A DNA stretch of 64,000 nt from Candidatus Flexifilum affinis (GTDB lineage: Bacteria; Chloroflexota; Anaerolineae; Aggregatilineales; Phototrophicaceae), in contig JADJPJ010000093.1 in the NCBI GenBank assembly GCA_016713325.1, positions 1-64,000 on the forward strand, given 5' to 3'. The notes below the pieces were generated by a model. It saw nothing but the letters and a program-made list of their open reading frames with translations. It had not been told where the DNA came from and made no database searches. The position numbers were made by a program, and so were the translations under genes. How positions within the stretch are numbered: the stretch's first letter is position 1; the number at the start of each line of letters is the position of its first letter. Of the stretch, positions 8,553 to 17,895 are shown piece after piece.

Positions 8553-9854
8553 ATGCAACCCCTGTTCAACCCGACTGTTGAACGCAAAGATCCCCTGGAC
8601 CGGGAAACCCTGCGCGACGTCATCGAGCTCGCCCTGTGGACCGGTCAGCTCCTCCTGCACGCCGGAGCGCAGAGCGCGCGCATCGAACGCACCGTCCATC
8701 TGCTCGGCACCTCGCTCGGCGCCGACTGGATGGACATCATGGTCATGCCAGAGGGCCTGATGGTCACGACGGTCAGCGGTGAGGAATTCCGCACCCGCAT
8801 CCGCCGCGTGGTCACCCTGGGCGTCAACCTCTCGATGATCGCCGAAATCAATGCCCTGAGCCGCCGTGTCGCGGATGGAGAATTAGACCGGTTCGCCGTC
8901 CGCCGCGAACTTCAGCGGCTGGAAGGCCTTCATTCCCACTATTCGCGCTGGGTGGTGGTGCTGATGGTCGGGCTGGCCTGCGCGGCCTTCAGCCGGCTGT
9001 TCGGCGGTGACTGGCTGACCTTTGGCGTCACTTTCGCCGCGTCGAGCGCCGCCATGTTCGTGCGCCAGACTCTCAGCCGCGCCTACCTGAACACCCTGCT
9101 GGTGATCATGGCCACCGCCTTCGTCGCCGGCCTCATTCCCGGACTGGCGGCGATGATCGGCCTGCTGCCCCGCCCGGAAACGGCGCTGGCCGCTTCCGTG
9201 CTGCTGCTGGTGCCCGGCGTCCCGCTGATCAACGCGGCCCGCGATATCCTGCGCGGCTATATCGTCACCGGCACGGCGCGCGGCATCTACGGCTTTGTCA
9301 TTTCGCTGTGCATCGCCCTCGGCCTGCTGGTCGCGCTTCAGCTCACCGGCGTGCGCGGCCTGGATACCACCACAGTGGTCAATCGCGATCCGGTATTCTT
9401 CCTGCTGGCCGATGCCCTCTGGTCGGGGGTGGCGGCTGCCGGTTTCGCCGTGCTGTTCAACGTCCCAGTGCGCTATCTGCCGTTTTGCGCGCTGGCCGGG
9501 GCAGCCGGCCACTCGCTGCGCGCCCTGCTGATGATGTCCGGCGTAGCGCTGTCTTCGGGCACGCTGGCCGGCGCTCTGCTGGTCGGCCTGCTCGGCGAAG
9601 TCTTCGCACAGCGTTTACGTTCGCCCGCCGGGGTCTTCGCCGTGCCGGCCGCCATTCCGATGGTTCCCGGCGTCTTCGCCTTCCGCGCGATGATCGGCGT
9701 GATCAACCTGACCATCGCGCCGGCGGGCCGGGATACACTTGTCCTGGTCGATGCCATCACCAACTTTGCGATCACCGGGCTGGTGCTGGCGGCGCTGGCG
9801 GTAGGGATCGCCATGCCCTCGCTGATCGGCCGGCGGCAGAAGCCGGTCGTCTGA
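8553..9854 (+). CDS. ThrE-type threonine/serine exporter family membrane protein
   Basis: A 433-residue integral membrane protein with the full ThrE arrangement: a soluble N-terminal segment (residues ~10-115, LALWTGQLLLHAGAQSARIE), then about ten TM helices in two blocks. The first block matches the ThrE/DUF1212 domain (to ~265). The second (FFLLADALWSGVAAAGFAVL onward) matches the ThrE_2/DUF3815 domain. The sequence LVPGVPLINAARDILRG near 222 is a family hallmark. Characterised members export Thr/Ser. A GGAGG element precedes the ATG by about 13 bases. It is followed 100 bases later by an ECF sigma factor gene, which may be a separate unit. Confidence 0.82.
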   Translation: MQPLFNPTVERKDPLDRETLRDVIELALWTGQLLLHAGAQSARIERTVHLLGTSLGADWMDIMVMPEGLMVTTVSGEEFRTRIRRVVTLGVNLSMIAEINALSRRVADGELDRFAVRRELQRLEGLHSHYSRWVVVLMVGLACAAFSRLFGGDWLTFGVTFAASSAAMFVRQTLSRAYLNTLLVIMATAFVAGLIPGLAAMIGLLPRPETALAASVLLLVPGVPLINAARDILRGYIVTGTARGIYGFVISLCIALGLLVALQLTGVRGLDTTTVVNRDPVFFLLADALWSGVAAAGFAVLFNVPVRYLPFCALAGAAGHSLRALLMMSGVALSSGTLAGALLVGLLGEVFAQRLRSPAGVFAVPAAIPMVPGVFAFRAMIGVINLTIAPAGRDTLVLVDAITNFAITGLVLAALAVGIAMPSLIGRRQKPVV

Positions 9855-9954
9855 GCAACTCTTCAAAACTGAAGAAAGCCCAGAACCCAACCTCTCGCCC
9901 TCCTCGCGGATACTGATCATGAGCGCGCTCGCCATTTAGAGGCAAGGAGAGTCT

Positions 9955-10602
9955 GTGCAGCAGATTCCGCCGGCCGAAGTCGTACTGCGCCGCGCCATTG
10001 CCAGGCTGCGGGCAGGCGACATCGGTGGATTAGAGGACATCGTGAACGCCTATCAAGTCCAGGCGGTGCGTGCCGCCTACCTGATCACCCACGACCGCGC
10101 GGCGGCGGAAGACATCGTTCAGAACGTCTTCGTGCGCGTCAGCGAACGCATCCACCAGTACGATCCGGGACGCCCGTTTGAACCCTGGTTTTTTCGGGCG
10201 GTCATCAACGACGCCGTCAAGGTCGCCGCCCGCCGTGGGCGTGAAGTCGACCTGGAGGCTGGAGACGACGGCCCCAGTCTGCTCGACGTCCTGGTCGATC
10301 CGTCACCCGCCCCAGACGAAGCCGCCGAACGCGCCGAAATTGAATCTGCCGTGTGGGAAGCCCTGCATCAGCTTTCGCCCAAGCAGCGCGCCGCCGCCGT
10401 CATGCGCTACTACCTGGCCTACGACGAGGCGGAGATCGCCGCTGCGCTCACCGTGCCCGCCGGTACCGTCAAGTGGCGGCTGCACGAGGCGCGCCGTAAC
10501 CTGCGCGGCCTGCTGACCCCGCTGTGGCGTTCGCTCAACGGTGATGCGGATGAATCGGAATCCGCGCCTGAGGCGCGCACCCGAACGGGCAAAGGAGGCT
10601 GA
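9955..10602 (+). CDS. ECF-type RNA polymerase sigma factor
   Basis: A 215-residue protein starting with GTG at 9955; AAGGAGA sits four bases upstream, which decides the start. Region 2 spans residues ~25-95 (AYLITHDRAAAEDIVQNVFV, then PFEPWFFRAVINDAV). Region 4 spans ~130-185 (LSPKQRAAAVMRYYLAYDEA, then GTVKWRLHEARRNLRGLL). ECF sigmas direct core RNA polymerase to small regulons and are usually held by a co-encoded membrane anti-sigma. The next gene begins three bases after this stop and encodes a single-pass membrane protein, a natural candidate partner. Confidence 0.88.
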   Translation: MQQIPPAEVVLRRAIARLRAGDIGGLEDIVNAYQVQAVRAAYLITHDRAAAEDIVQNVFVRVSERIHQYDPGRPFEPWFFRAVINDAVKVAARRGREVDLEAGDDGPSLLDVLVDPSPAPDEAAERAEIESAVWEALHQLSPKQRAAAVMRYYLAYDEAEIAAALTVPAGTVKWRLHEARRNLRGLLTPLWRSLNGDADESESAPEARTRTGKGG

Positions 10603-10605
10603 CCG

Positions 10606-11943
10606 TTGGACGACCGGCGCATTGTACAGGCGCTCCACGACATCGCTCGCAAAGGAGTACCCGACGATATGAACCTGAATCCCGAAATTCGTGCTCGACT
10701 GGGCGCCGCTGGACGTCGTGCTGCCCGTTCGCGCGGCAGTTGGGCGGCCATCGCCGTCGCTGCCATGCTGGCCCTGGCCGCCGCCACGTTCGCCGCCGTG
10801 CAGATCCTTCAACCCTATCTCGATCCGGGCTTGCAGGCGGCGAGCGAAGCCGACCTGGTAACGCCAATTAACGAAGCCCGGACGGTCGAGGGCGTCACCG
10901 TCGTGCTGGAATACGCCTATGCCGACGCCAACCGGATTTCACTCGGCATGAGCAGCATTGGCCGTGCTCCACAGAATATCCAGTATCGATTTGACGACAT
11001 TCACCTGCACACCGCGGACGGAACTGAACTGCCGATCATCTTCGGCGGGGGTGGAGGTGGAGCCGGAGGCGGCGGTTCGCCGACGGAACTTGCCGACTAC
11101 CAGTTCCGCCAGGACTACTCGTTCGATGCCCAGGCCATTCCGGGCATCATCGATGCGCCGCCAGAGACGCTTTCCCTCACGTTGGACATCACAGTCAACC
11201 GCGTTACCATGGATCCGGCGGTCATCGAAGCGGGTGGCAGCGGGGGTGGTACGGGTGGCGGGGGTGGCAGCGAGGCCGGCACCGGTGAGATGTCACCCAT
11301 CGGCGGCGAAACGGTCGAAGCGCTGGGCGTCCTGTCCTGGGATTTCACGCTGCCGCTGATACCAGCGCGCATCGCCGAAGTCAACCAGACCGTCACCGAC
11401 GCCGCCAGCGGCATTACCATTACCCTGGACCGCGTCATCGTCACGCCATCGCTGGTGCGCGCCGGCCTCTGCTTTGATCCGGTCGACGCGGCCACGCGTC
11501 CCCAGGTGTCCCTGACGGTCGATGGCCAGGCAATCCCACTGGACTCGTCCGAGATCGGTATTGCCGGGTGGACGGGCGAGCGGCCTGTAGGATGCATTGG
11601 CACGCAGGTCACGCGCTCGCTCTATGAGGCCGGTGAGGACTGGCAGATCACCATCACCGGGCTTGAGCGTCACCTGGCGCATAGCGCCGGCGTCGGGGGG
11701 GGCACGGACAGCGTCGAGGGCTTCATCTCAGTCGATCCGCAGATGATTGAGCCGGTCCGCGCGCGCGTTGAAACGGAGCTAAGCGCCGCCGGGATCGACG
11801 CCACAGTCGAGGTCGCCGACAATCAGATCGTCATTCGCGCCGGCGTCGAGGCCCGCGACGCACTTCCGGGCGTGGTCGAGCGCGCCACGACCGACGTCAC
11901 GACCGGCGAATGGTCGTTCAACTTCACCCTGCCGCCGCGCTGA
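10606..11943 (+). CDS. Single-pass membrane protein, putative anti-sigma partner (DUF4179-like)
   Basis: A 445-residue protein starting at TTG 10606 with GGAGG eight bases upstream; an internal ATG at 10669 is an alternative. A cytoplasmic N-terminus of ~45 residues is followed by one TM helix near 47-67 (WAAIAVAAMLALAAATFAAV), then a large exported part. The exported part has beta-rich segments and two glycine-rich linkers (near 147-157 and 208-225). The arrangement of short cytoplasmic segment, TM helix and DUF4179-like extracytoplasmic domain fits anti-sigma factors encoded beside ECF sigmas. The family call is by pattern and tentative. The first 45 residues show no zinc-binding HxxxCxxC motif, so it is not a classical ZAS domain. 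Confidence 0.6.
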   Translation: MDDRRIVQALHDIARKGVPDDMNLNPEIRARLGAAGRRAARSRGSWAAIAVAAMLALAAATFAAVQILQPYLDPGLQAASEADLVTPINEARTVEGVTVVLEYAYADANRISLGMSSIGRAPQNIQYRFDDIHLHTADGTELPIIFGGGGGGAGGGGSPTELADYQFRQDYSFDAQAIPGIIDAPPETLSLTLDITVNRVTMDPAVIEAGGSGGGTGGGGGSEAGTGEMSPIGGETVEALGVLSWDFTLPLIPARIAEVNQTVTDAASGITITLDRVIVTPSLVRAGLCFDPVDAATRPQVSLTVDGQAIPLDSSEIGIAGWTGERPVGCIGTQVTRSLYEAGEDWQITITGLERHLAHSAGVGGGTDSVEGFISVDPQMIEPVRARVETELSAAGIDATVEVADNQIVIRAGVEARDALPGVVERATTDVTTGEWSFNFTLPPR

Positions 11944-11970
11944 CGGCAACCGATGAGCCTGGATGCGATT

Positions 11971-11993
11971 GGGGGGCAGCGTCTGCCGCCCCC
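11971..11993. terminator. GC-rich hairpin between convergent genes
   Basis: GGGGGGCAG and CTGCCGCCCCC can pair around a CGT loop with one bulge. It lies between the convergent ends of the DUF4179-like gene (11943) and the sensor kinase (12015). There is no clear T-tract, so termination is inferred from position only. Confidence 0.4.
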
Positions 11994-12014
11994 TGGTTGC
12001 CGGTTTCCGTCGCC

Positions 12015-13409
12015 TTACACGGCTGTCGAGTGGGCTGGAGCCTGCTCGGACCCATTCTGGTCGGGGAGTGCCGGCTCAGCCGGAAAAGTGAGCCGGAACA
12101 TTGATCCCTGATCGACCCGACTCTCCACAGACACCTGGCCGCTGAAGGCTTCCACGATCATGCGAACAATCGTCAGGCCGAGGCCCAGGCCGGCAATGTC
12201 GATCCCCCGAGAGTCTGCCACTTTGTAGAAGGCCTCGAAAATGTGGGGGATGTGCTCCGTGGGGATGCCAATGCCGGTATCGGCGACCGTCAGAGTGGGC
12301 TTGCCTTCCAGCAGCGCTGCCTCGATGGTGACTCGCCCGCCGGCCGGCGTGAAGGCGATCGCGTTCTGCACCAGGTGGGCGAGCGCGACTTCGAAATCCT
12401 CCCCGTCGCCATAGGCCACGACTCCTCCCGAATGGCCGATACTTTCCAGGCGGATCTCGCGCTCGACGGCCAGTGCAGAGAGCTTGCGAAACGTGGAATC
12501 CGCCACCACAGACAGATCCACCGGCGCAGGGACGATATCCCCCAGCCCGATCAGCAGCTTCAGGTTCTCCATCTGGGATTTCAGCTGCTGGATGGAGACG
12601 CTGGTGATGCTGAGGTGCGGGGTCACGCTTTCGACCGAAGCGCCTTTTTCCAGTTTCAGACGCATGAGATACTGGTTGACCTCGATGCTGGAGAGGCGAT
12701 TGGCGAAATCGTGGGAGATCGCCGCGACGAACTGCCCCAGCGCGCGCTGCCGTTCCTGCCGGACCAATAGCTGAGCGCGTTTCCGCTCGCTCTCCTCAAG
12801 CTGCCGGCGTTTTTCGCGTTCGCGCAGACGCCAGAAACTGGTGAACACGCTGACAAAGCCGGTCGCAAAGAGGTTGAAAGCCAGAGGCCCGCGAAGCGTC
12901 GTCATCAGCGAAAGCTCCGGATTGGCCCACTGGTAGGCGAGGATGGCAATCGCCACGCCGACGACACACAGCATTGTCTGCCTTCGGGACAGGAATACCG
13001 AGACGAAGATCGAGACCAGGATGAAGTAATACGCGAACTCCATCCCGACAGCACCGCCCACCGCGAACATGGCCGTGCCGATCAGAAGCCCGGCGACAGC
13101 CGCCATACTGGTGATCGCCGGTACCACTCGGCCATGCCGGCTCCAGTAGTAAGGGAGGGTGAAGAGCACCAACCCTGCACAGGTTGGAAGAATGCGCTGC
13201 CGCTGCTCGGGCGTGTAGTAAGGGATGGTGATGGAGATGCCGATGGCGGCGACGAGCAGAATGACCAGAGCTAGACCCGCAATCAGGCGGCCTTCCTGCC
13301 GATGCTCGCCGCTGACCACCTGCATCGATGGCTCAATGGAGCGCCACCACAGCGCTGCCAGCCTGGCTCTGAACGTGCGGAGACGGGAGTGATGAGAGTG
13401 AGCTGCCAT
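12015..13409 (-). CDS. Membrane sensor histidine kinase with six-TM N-terminus
   Basis: A 464-residue kinase. Six TM segments occupy residues ~40-205 with almost no extracytoplasmic loop, suggesting a membrane-embedded or intramembrane signal. A short coiled segment (REREKRRQLEESERKRAQ) leads to a DHp helix with ISHDFANRLSSIEVNQYLM near 232, where His is the phosphorylation site. The HATPase domain follows, with an N box near LAHLVQNAIAFT, DTGIGIPTEHI (G1) and GLGLGLTIVRMIVEAF (G2). No response regulator gene is adjacent, so it is an orphan here. It is transcribed toward the ECF-sigma operon and away from the tRNA. Confidence 0.85.
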   Translation of the reverse strand: MAAHSHHSRLRTFRARLAALWWRSIEPSMQVVSGEHRQEGRLIAGLALVILLVAAIGISITIPYYTPEQRQRILPTCAGLVLFTLPYYWSRHGRVVPAITSMAAVAGLLIGTAMFAVGGAVGMEFAYYFILVSIFVSVFLSRRQTMLCVVGVAIAILAYQWANPELSLMTTLRGPLAFNLFATGFVSVFTSFWRLREREKRRQLEESERKRAQLLVRQERQRALGQFVAAISHDFANRLSSIEVNQYLMRLKLEKGASVESVTPHLSITSVSIQQLKSQMENLKLLIGLGDIVPAPVDLSVVADSTFRKLSALAVEREIRLESIGHSGGVVAYGDGEDFEVALAHLVQNAIAFTPAGGRVTIEAALLEGKPTLTVADTGIGIPTEHIPHIFEAFYKVADSRGIDIAGLGLGLTIVRMIVEAFSGQVSVESRVDQGSMFRLTFPAEPALPDQNGSEQAPAHSTAV

Positions 13410-13584
13410 GCAAGTTTCGTCTTAGGGCCGGCTGTAAATGAAAAGAGGGACGGCATAATCATAGCAGACGAACCCTTCTCAAACCGCAATTTTCACCACT
13501 TATTCAGGTCACCGTCGCGGAGGTTTTTCCGGTGTCACGCTCTATGGGGCTCGCCAAAGTATGCTAAAATTGGCATCAATGCCG

Positions 13585-13667
13585 GGGGCTGTGGCGAAAT
13601 GGCAGACGCGAGTGACTTAAAATCACCTGCTCGGAAGAGCGTGTGGGTTCGAGTCCCACCAGCCCTA
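13585..13667 (+). tRNA. tRNA-Leu (anticodon UAA)
   Basis: An 83-base cloverleaf: acceptor GGGGCTG pairs with CAGCCCT (G1:U72 wobble), the D stem is GCG/CGC, and the anticodon loop CTTAAAA gives UAA. A long variable arm (TGCTC/GAGCG) marks a class II tRNA, and the T arm is GTGGG-TTCGAGT-CCCAC. Discriminator A. CCA is not encoded. A TATGCT box at 13560-13565 could be the -10 element. Confidence 0.93.
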
Positions 13668-13696
13668 CCTGATGGAACGTAAACCGAACTTATTTT

Positions 13697-13748
13697 GTCG
13701 GGACAACCATAAAGCTGCCGATTCGGCAGCTTTTTGTATTGTCCCGGC
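13697..13748 (+). terminator. Rho-independent terminator after tRNA-Leu, nested in a larger inverted repeat
   Basis: The core stem is AAAGCTGCCGA / TTCGGCAGCTTT at 13711-13733, followed by a T-run. Outside it, GTCGGGACAA and TTGTCCCGGC form a second set of arms with one mismatch, so the whole block can fold into a longer cruciform. It closes the tRNA transcript. The 250 bases to the right (to 13997) show no convincing gene. Confidence 0.8.
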
Positions 13749-13997
13749 AGCATAATTTCCATGCCTTCTGAGACGAAGACCCGATCGAAGTTGGTTGTAA
13801 ACTGTGCGGTCCCGGTCACGAATGAGGAAACGCGTTGCACGCCGCCCCAGCCATGGAAGTTACCCCCACCCCATCCAGTACGACGCAACACTGCGGAGAA
13901 AGGCGGTCGGAATGACGTTGTTGGCAAAGATGTGTCACTCCGCTCGAGCATTTCAATCAGATGAGCTTTCACTTCAATGCCGCACTGACTTAATCAC

Positions 13998-14750
13998 CTA
14001 AGCCGGCACAGCGCGAATCAATCCGCCTCCCCCCGTTTGTTCGATACGGCAATGCGGCGGCACCACAAGAATCTCGTGTTCTACCCAATCTCCTTCGATC
14101 AGCATCTTGAGGAGGCGGTTGTTGCCCGTCCGGCGCTCGAACACCCATTGCTCGCGGTCGGCTTTGTCGGCAGCGCGCTGTTCATAGACTTCTGAGTGAC
14201 CGCAACCCGTGTCGATGAATACAGCTCTCGTGTAATGCTGTGACCACCTGCGCATCTCTTCCATCAGCGCATCAGCGGTTTCTTTGCCAAACTTCGCCAC
14301 ATAGGTTTCGTATTGATCTTCCTGATCGGCAATTCCGGCGGCACCAAGGGCAACCGCGGCTCCTTTCTCCTGACGTTCCATGTAATCGACACTGAACCAA
14401 TAGGTTCCCGGATGCTGCTCGAATTCCGCTTTGTACTGCTCATGAGATCCAAGATAGAGCGAAATGCAGTCATGTACCCGGGGAATGACTAACGGTGTGT
14501 CCCGCGCGGTGAGTCCGACGGTAGAATTGCCGCACATCCCATAGGCGAGCAAGATCGCATCGTAGGTCATGGAGGGAACCGCGTCGATTTGTTCCTGAAG
14601 AACGGCGCGCAAGTTCTTCGGGCGATTGTGCAGTCCTTGCCTGAACAATTGGATAGTAATCGTGTGGTTCGAAACGGCAGCTAAGCTGTACGCCATCCGA
14701 GCCAGCGCCTCACACGTAAGGGCAAGAAATTGCTTCACTTTGTTTCCCAT
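13998..14750 (-). CDS. DUF1638 domain protein, linked to corrinoid methyltransferase loci
   Basis: A 250-residue protein matching DUF1638: LTCEALARMAYSLAAVSNH at residues ~10-28, QGLHNRPKNLRAVLQEQID, the strongly conserved YDAILLAYGMCGNSTVGL, and VIPRVHDCISLYLGS. Cys and His residues in these blocks could bind metal. The family's biochemical role is not established, but its genes are repeatedly found beside UroD-type corrinoid methyltransferases. Here such a methyltransferase lies in the divergent arm (25.9-27.8 kb). It is the last gene of the leftward operon ROK-SDR-MBL-enolase-DUF1638, 12 bases after the enolase-superfamily gene. It may supply or assemble a cofactor or metal for the methyl transfer; this is inference. 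Confidence 0.8.
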   Translation of the reverse strand: MGNKVKQFLALTCEALARMAYSLAAVSNHTITIQLFRQGLHNRPKNLRAVLQEQIDAVPSMTYDAILLAYGMCGNSTVGLTARDTPLVIPRVHDCISLYLGSHEQYKAEFEQHPGTYWFSVDYMERQEKGAAVALGAAGIADQEDQYETYVAKFGKETADALMEEMRRWSQHYTRAVFIDTGCGHSEVYEQRAADKADREQWVFERRTGNNRLLKMLIEGDWVEHEILVVPPHCRIEQTGGGGLIRAVPA

Positions 14751-14762
14751 TTCCTTCTGGAA

Positions 14763-15974
14763 TCAACGGATTTCCGGAACTGCCCAATGGTCTCCCATTG
14801 CTCGCCTACCTTTCGCCAGACCTTCGCCCTCTGTGATTTCACGGGTCACATCCGGTCGGGTCAAGGCTTCTGATTTGAGCGATATGCCCAATCCGGCACC
14901 CGCCGGAACGTTGAGCGTTCCATCCTTGACTTGTACCTCGAAATCGCTCAGCACGGTGAAGTACTCGCGATAAAAGGCGCGTACCGATTCGACAAAGAAC
15001 AAGTTGGGGATGCTTGCTCCCAGGTGCATACACGCCGCATGGCAGATAGGCCCCGCGACATTGTGCAGCACCACCGGCACGCCAAACGCTTCCGCCATAT
15101 TTGCGATCTTGCGCGTCTCGCTGATGCCGCCGTTCCAGACCGGGTCGGTCATGACGATTTGTGACACGCCTTTGACCAGCCAATCGCGAATTTGCCAGCG
15201 GGTCATCAGGAGTTCTGATCCGACAACTGGGATGCGAATAGTGTCAGCTAGCCGTTTGATCTCGTCAGGATATACCGCCGGAACAACATCTTCGAGAAAC
15301 AGGATATTGAATGGTTCAAGCGCGCGGGCAATCCGCTCCATACTGACCCGGTTCCAGCGGAAATGGCACTCGATCCCGATCTCCATATCGTCGCCTACAG
15401 CGCTCCGAATCTGGCGAACGGGTTCGAGTCCCTGCTCAACCTGTCGCGTGCTGATGTACTGTCCTAGAGAGGCTTCACTAAACCGATCAAAGGGCCAGAT
15501 CTTCATGGCGTGTATTCCGTCGGCGAGCAGTTCGCGTGCAAGTGCACCCGCGTCTCCACCGAGATGGGTTTGCCAGGCACGGTAATCGTCAATCGGGCCG
15601 AAACCGATGCAGGTGTTGTAGGTGGGGATTTGCGTTCGAACACGCCCGCCAAGTAAATCATGCAGGGGCGCATTGTAGTGTTTTCCCATCAAGTCCCACA
15701 ACGCCACTTCAAGGGCGGAAAGTGCCCGTGTTTCTGCACCGGCATAGCCGTGATACATAATGTTGTCCATGACGAAACGCCACAGGCCTTCAATGTCGAG
15801 GGCTTCCTGACCCAGGACCAAAGGTGCAATCGTGCCGTGCAAAGCGCCTTTGGCGCCGGGAATCTTGTCGACGGTTTCGCCCAGCCCGATCAAGCCAACG
15901 TCGGTGTGGACACGCACGATCATTAACCTGGGAACAGCCTGCCATTGCAGCGTTTCGATAGCGGTGATTTTCAT
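14763..15974 (-). CDS. Enolase-superfamily enzyme (mandelate racemase/muconate lactonizing type)
   Basis: The ATG at 15974 is chosen because AAGGTAG lies upstream and [11 protein letters not shown] is the usual family start; a longer frame to 16085 adds unrelated residues. The protein has 403 residues: a capping domain (1-~125), then the barrel. Likely metal ligands are the acids in [18 protein letters not shown] and [14 protein letters not shown] near 170 carries the Lys-side catalytic element and VLHNVAGP the opposite His. Such enzymes remove the alpha proton of acid sugars, giving dehydration or racemisation. The operon context (sugar ABC transporter, dehydrogenase) favours an acid-sugar dehydratase; the exact substrate is unknown. 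Confidence 0.82.
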   Translation of the reverse strand: MKITAIETLQWQAVPRLMIVRVHTDVGLIGLGETVDKIPGAKGALHGTIAPLVLGQEALDIEGLWRFVMDNIMYHGYAGAETRALSALEVALWDLMGKHYNAPLHDLLGGRVRTQIPTYNTCIGFGPIDDYRAWQTHLGGDAGALARELLADGIHAMKIWPFDRFSEASLGQYISTRQVEQGLEPVRQIRSAVGDDMEIGIECHFRWNRVSMERIARALEPFNILFLEDVVPAVYPDEIKRLADTIRIPVVGSELLMTRWQIRDWLVKGVSQIVMTDPVWNGGISETRKIANMAEAFGVPVVLHNVAGPICHAACMHLGASIPNLFFVESVRAFYREYFTVLSDFEVQVKDGTLNVPAGAGLGISLKSEALTRPDVTREITEGEGLAKGRRAMGDHWAVPEIR

Positions 15975-16081
15975 GATTGGGCTACCTTGCGACTCGGATA
16001 GGGGATCCAGCACGATTTGCAGACCCAGCGCACCGCCCGATCCGCGTTCCAGGAACCGGATCGAAAAAGCGAGGAAGGCTG

Positions 16082-17041
16082 TCATGCTAAGCTCCAGACG
16101 ATGTGATCCTCAGCGTTGCGCGAGGGCGTCAGCAGACCGCGCCTGGCCAGCCGATCCAGGTTCCCGCTCATCCCATAGGCAAACTCGGCATTCGCTGCCG
16201 GAGACCATGTGCCGAGCGAGGAGGCGAGTTCGTCAATCGCTTCGCGGAGCGTAAAGGGATGGTGGTGAGCAAGCGCCATCAGACGGCTTTCGACGTGCAG
16301 AACGTAATTCCTGCTTTCGCGAATGAATTCGCCGACTGCCGCACCCTGTTGGAGTGGCCAATGCGCAGACGCCAGCAAATCGATATCCATGCTGATGAGG
16401 CGTTCCTGTGTGCTGATATAGGTGTCGACGTAGCAGTAGGTCGGCGGCATGGCAGGCGACCAGTCGCCGTTGGGGATGAACGTCCACATCGATGCCTCGC
16501 CCGAGATGAGCGTGCGGCTGCGTGGGTCATACACCGCCAGGTGTCCCCACGTATGCCCCGGCGTGTGGACCGCCTGCACGGTCCAGCCATCGGCCAGCCG
16601 GAACTGCTCTCCTCCCTCCAGCGTGATATCGACTGGAAGACAGTCGAGATCAGCATGGATCCCCGCTTTTCCACCGTCGCCATAGCCGATCCCGTGATCC
16701 CGCTCAAACTGGGAATAGCGCCCGCGCACCAGTGCGTCCGCCGAGTCGATCCACGGCTGGTCGAGCGTGTGGCAGAGCAGACGTGCATTCGGTGCAGCAC
16801 GCTTCATCGGCGCGTTGCCGCCCTGGTGATCGACATCACTGTGCGTAATCAAGATGTAGGTGAGCCGCTGTGGATCAAAGCCGATCTGCGCCATGTATGG
16901 CAGGATTTCCTGCGCGGGATTGTGGGCGCAGCCTGTGTCGATGAGCATGGATGCCGACTCGCCGATGAGCAGATAGACGAAGACCATGCGCTGGCCTCCG
17001 AACCTGCACGTGATCTGATGAATTCCAGGCGCGATTTCCAT
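16082..17041 (-). CDS. Metallo-beta-lactamase fold hydrolase
   Basis: A 319-residue protein. Metal site: [11 protein letters not shown] near residue 67 (HxDxDH form with Ser after the first His), HTPGHTWGH near 160 and SGEASMW near 177, where the usual Asp ligand is replaced or displaced. SAHWPL near 225 supplies the last His. MBL hydrolases open lactones, thioesters or other esters. In this operon a lactonase step after sugar oxidation is plausible, because an SDR dehydrogenase is encoded just upstream and an enolase-family dehydratase overlaps downstream. The C-terminal ~70 residues form a helical tail. It overlaps the longer, less likely start of the next gene by four bases. Confidence 0.8.
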   Translation of the reverse strand: MEIAPGIHQITCRFGGQRMVFVYLLIGESASMLIDTGCAHNPAQEILPYMAQIGFDPQRLTYILITHSDVDHQGGNAPMKRAAPNARLLCHTLDQPWIDSADALVRGRYSQFERDHGIGYGDGGKAGIHADLDCLPVDITLEGGEQFRLADGWTVQAVHTPGHTWGHLAVYDPRSRTLISGEASMWTFIPNGDWSPAMPPTYCYVDTYISTQERLISMDIDLLASAHWPLQQGAAVGEFIRESRNYVLHVESRLMALAHHHPFTLREAIDELASSLGTWSPAANAEFAYGMSGNLDRLARRGLLTPSRNAEDHIVWSLA

Positions 17042-17054
17042 TTGAGCTTCCCGT

Positions 17055-17882
17055 CTAGATGTCCAACACCGATGCTTTTGAGTCCGGATAGTCGGCGGGC
17101 TTGTCCTGCGGCTGCTCGCCTTTGACGCCCAGGCCCCCGTCCACTTCGTAGTTCGCCCCGGTCACAAAACTTGCTTCATCCGACGCGAGGAATACGAACA
17201 CGCTGGCGACCTCGTCGATCGTGCCCACGCGACCGATGGGGTGCATTTCATCATAGGCTTTGCGCATCAGTTCCGGATTTGACTGCGCGGCAACGAAGTT
17301 GTGCAGCATAGGAGAATCAATGGTTCCCGGCGAGACGGCGTTGACCCGGATGCCGAGCCGGGCGTAGTCCGTAGACATCGCGCGGGCGAGCGCCGTCAGG
17401 GCACCCTTGGTCATCGAATATACAGCGATCCCCGGCAGTCCGAGGATTGCGGTGACACTCGCCATATGGATGATGCTGCCGGAACGCGCGTTGATCATGC
17501 CAGGGATAACGGCGCGGCTCATGAGATAAGCGCCGCGCAGATTGACGGCTACGCAGCGGTCAAAATCCTCCGGACTGGTTTCATGAATGCGCCCGCTCGG
17601 CATGACGGCGGCGTTGTTCACCAGAATGTTGACTGTCCCGAATGCAGCGGTCATTGACTCGACTGCCGCCATCACCTGAGCCTCGTTCGTGACGTCGCAT
17701 TCCAGCGCCAGCGCTTCACCTCCGGCCGCACGGATTTCGTCGACGACGGTATCGCACATTGGCCTGCGCAAATCGACCACACCGACTTTGGCGCCTTCGG
17801 CAGCGAAGCGCAGGGCAATCCCGCGCCCGATGCCCCCGCCTGCCCCGGTAACAATCGCTACTTTTCCCTGTAAGCGTTTCAT
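17055..17882 (-). CDS. SDR-family NAD(P)-dependent oxidoreductase
   Basis: A 275-residue classical short-chain dehydrogenase. [15 protein letters not shown] near residue 12 is the dinucleotide loop, [11 protein letters not shown] near 85 the NNA motif, a Ser in IHMASVTAI near 140 the catalytic Ser, and YSMTKGAL near 155 the YxxxK. VDLRR near 36, with Asp after the second strand, suggests NAD over NADP. The C-terminus has [13 protein letters not shown]. Such enzymes oxidise sugar or polyol hydroxyls; here it is the second gene of the ROK-led operon, 13 bases after the regulator. The substrate is presumably what the divergent ABC transporter imports. Confidence 0.85.
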   Translation of the reverse strand: MKRLQGKVAIVTGAGGGIGRGIALRFAAEGAKVGVVDLRRPMCDTVVDEIRAAGGEALALECDVTNEAQVMAAVESMTAAFGTVNILVNNAAVMPSGRIHETSPEDFDRCVAVNLRGAYLMSRAVIPGMINARSGSIIHMASVTAILGLPGIAVYSMTKGALTALARAMSTDYARLGIRVNAVSPGTIDSPMLHNFVAAQSNPELMRKAYDEMHPIGRVGTIDEVASVFVFLASDEASFVTGANYEVDGGLGVKGEQPQDKPADYPDSKASVLDI

Positions 17883-17895
17883 AAGTGTGCCCCTG

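Noticed and set aside
13535..13972. Minus-strand open frame of 145 codons
   Set aside because: It runs antisense through the tRNA-Leu and its terminator; the GGTRTHTLFRAGDFKSLAS segment is the typical false peptide of a tRNA gene read backwards.
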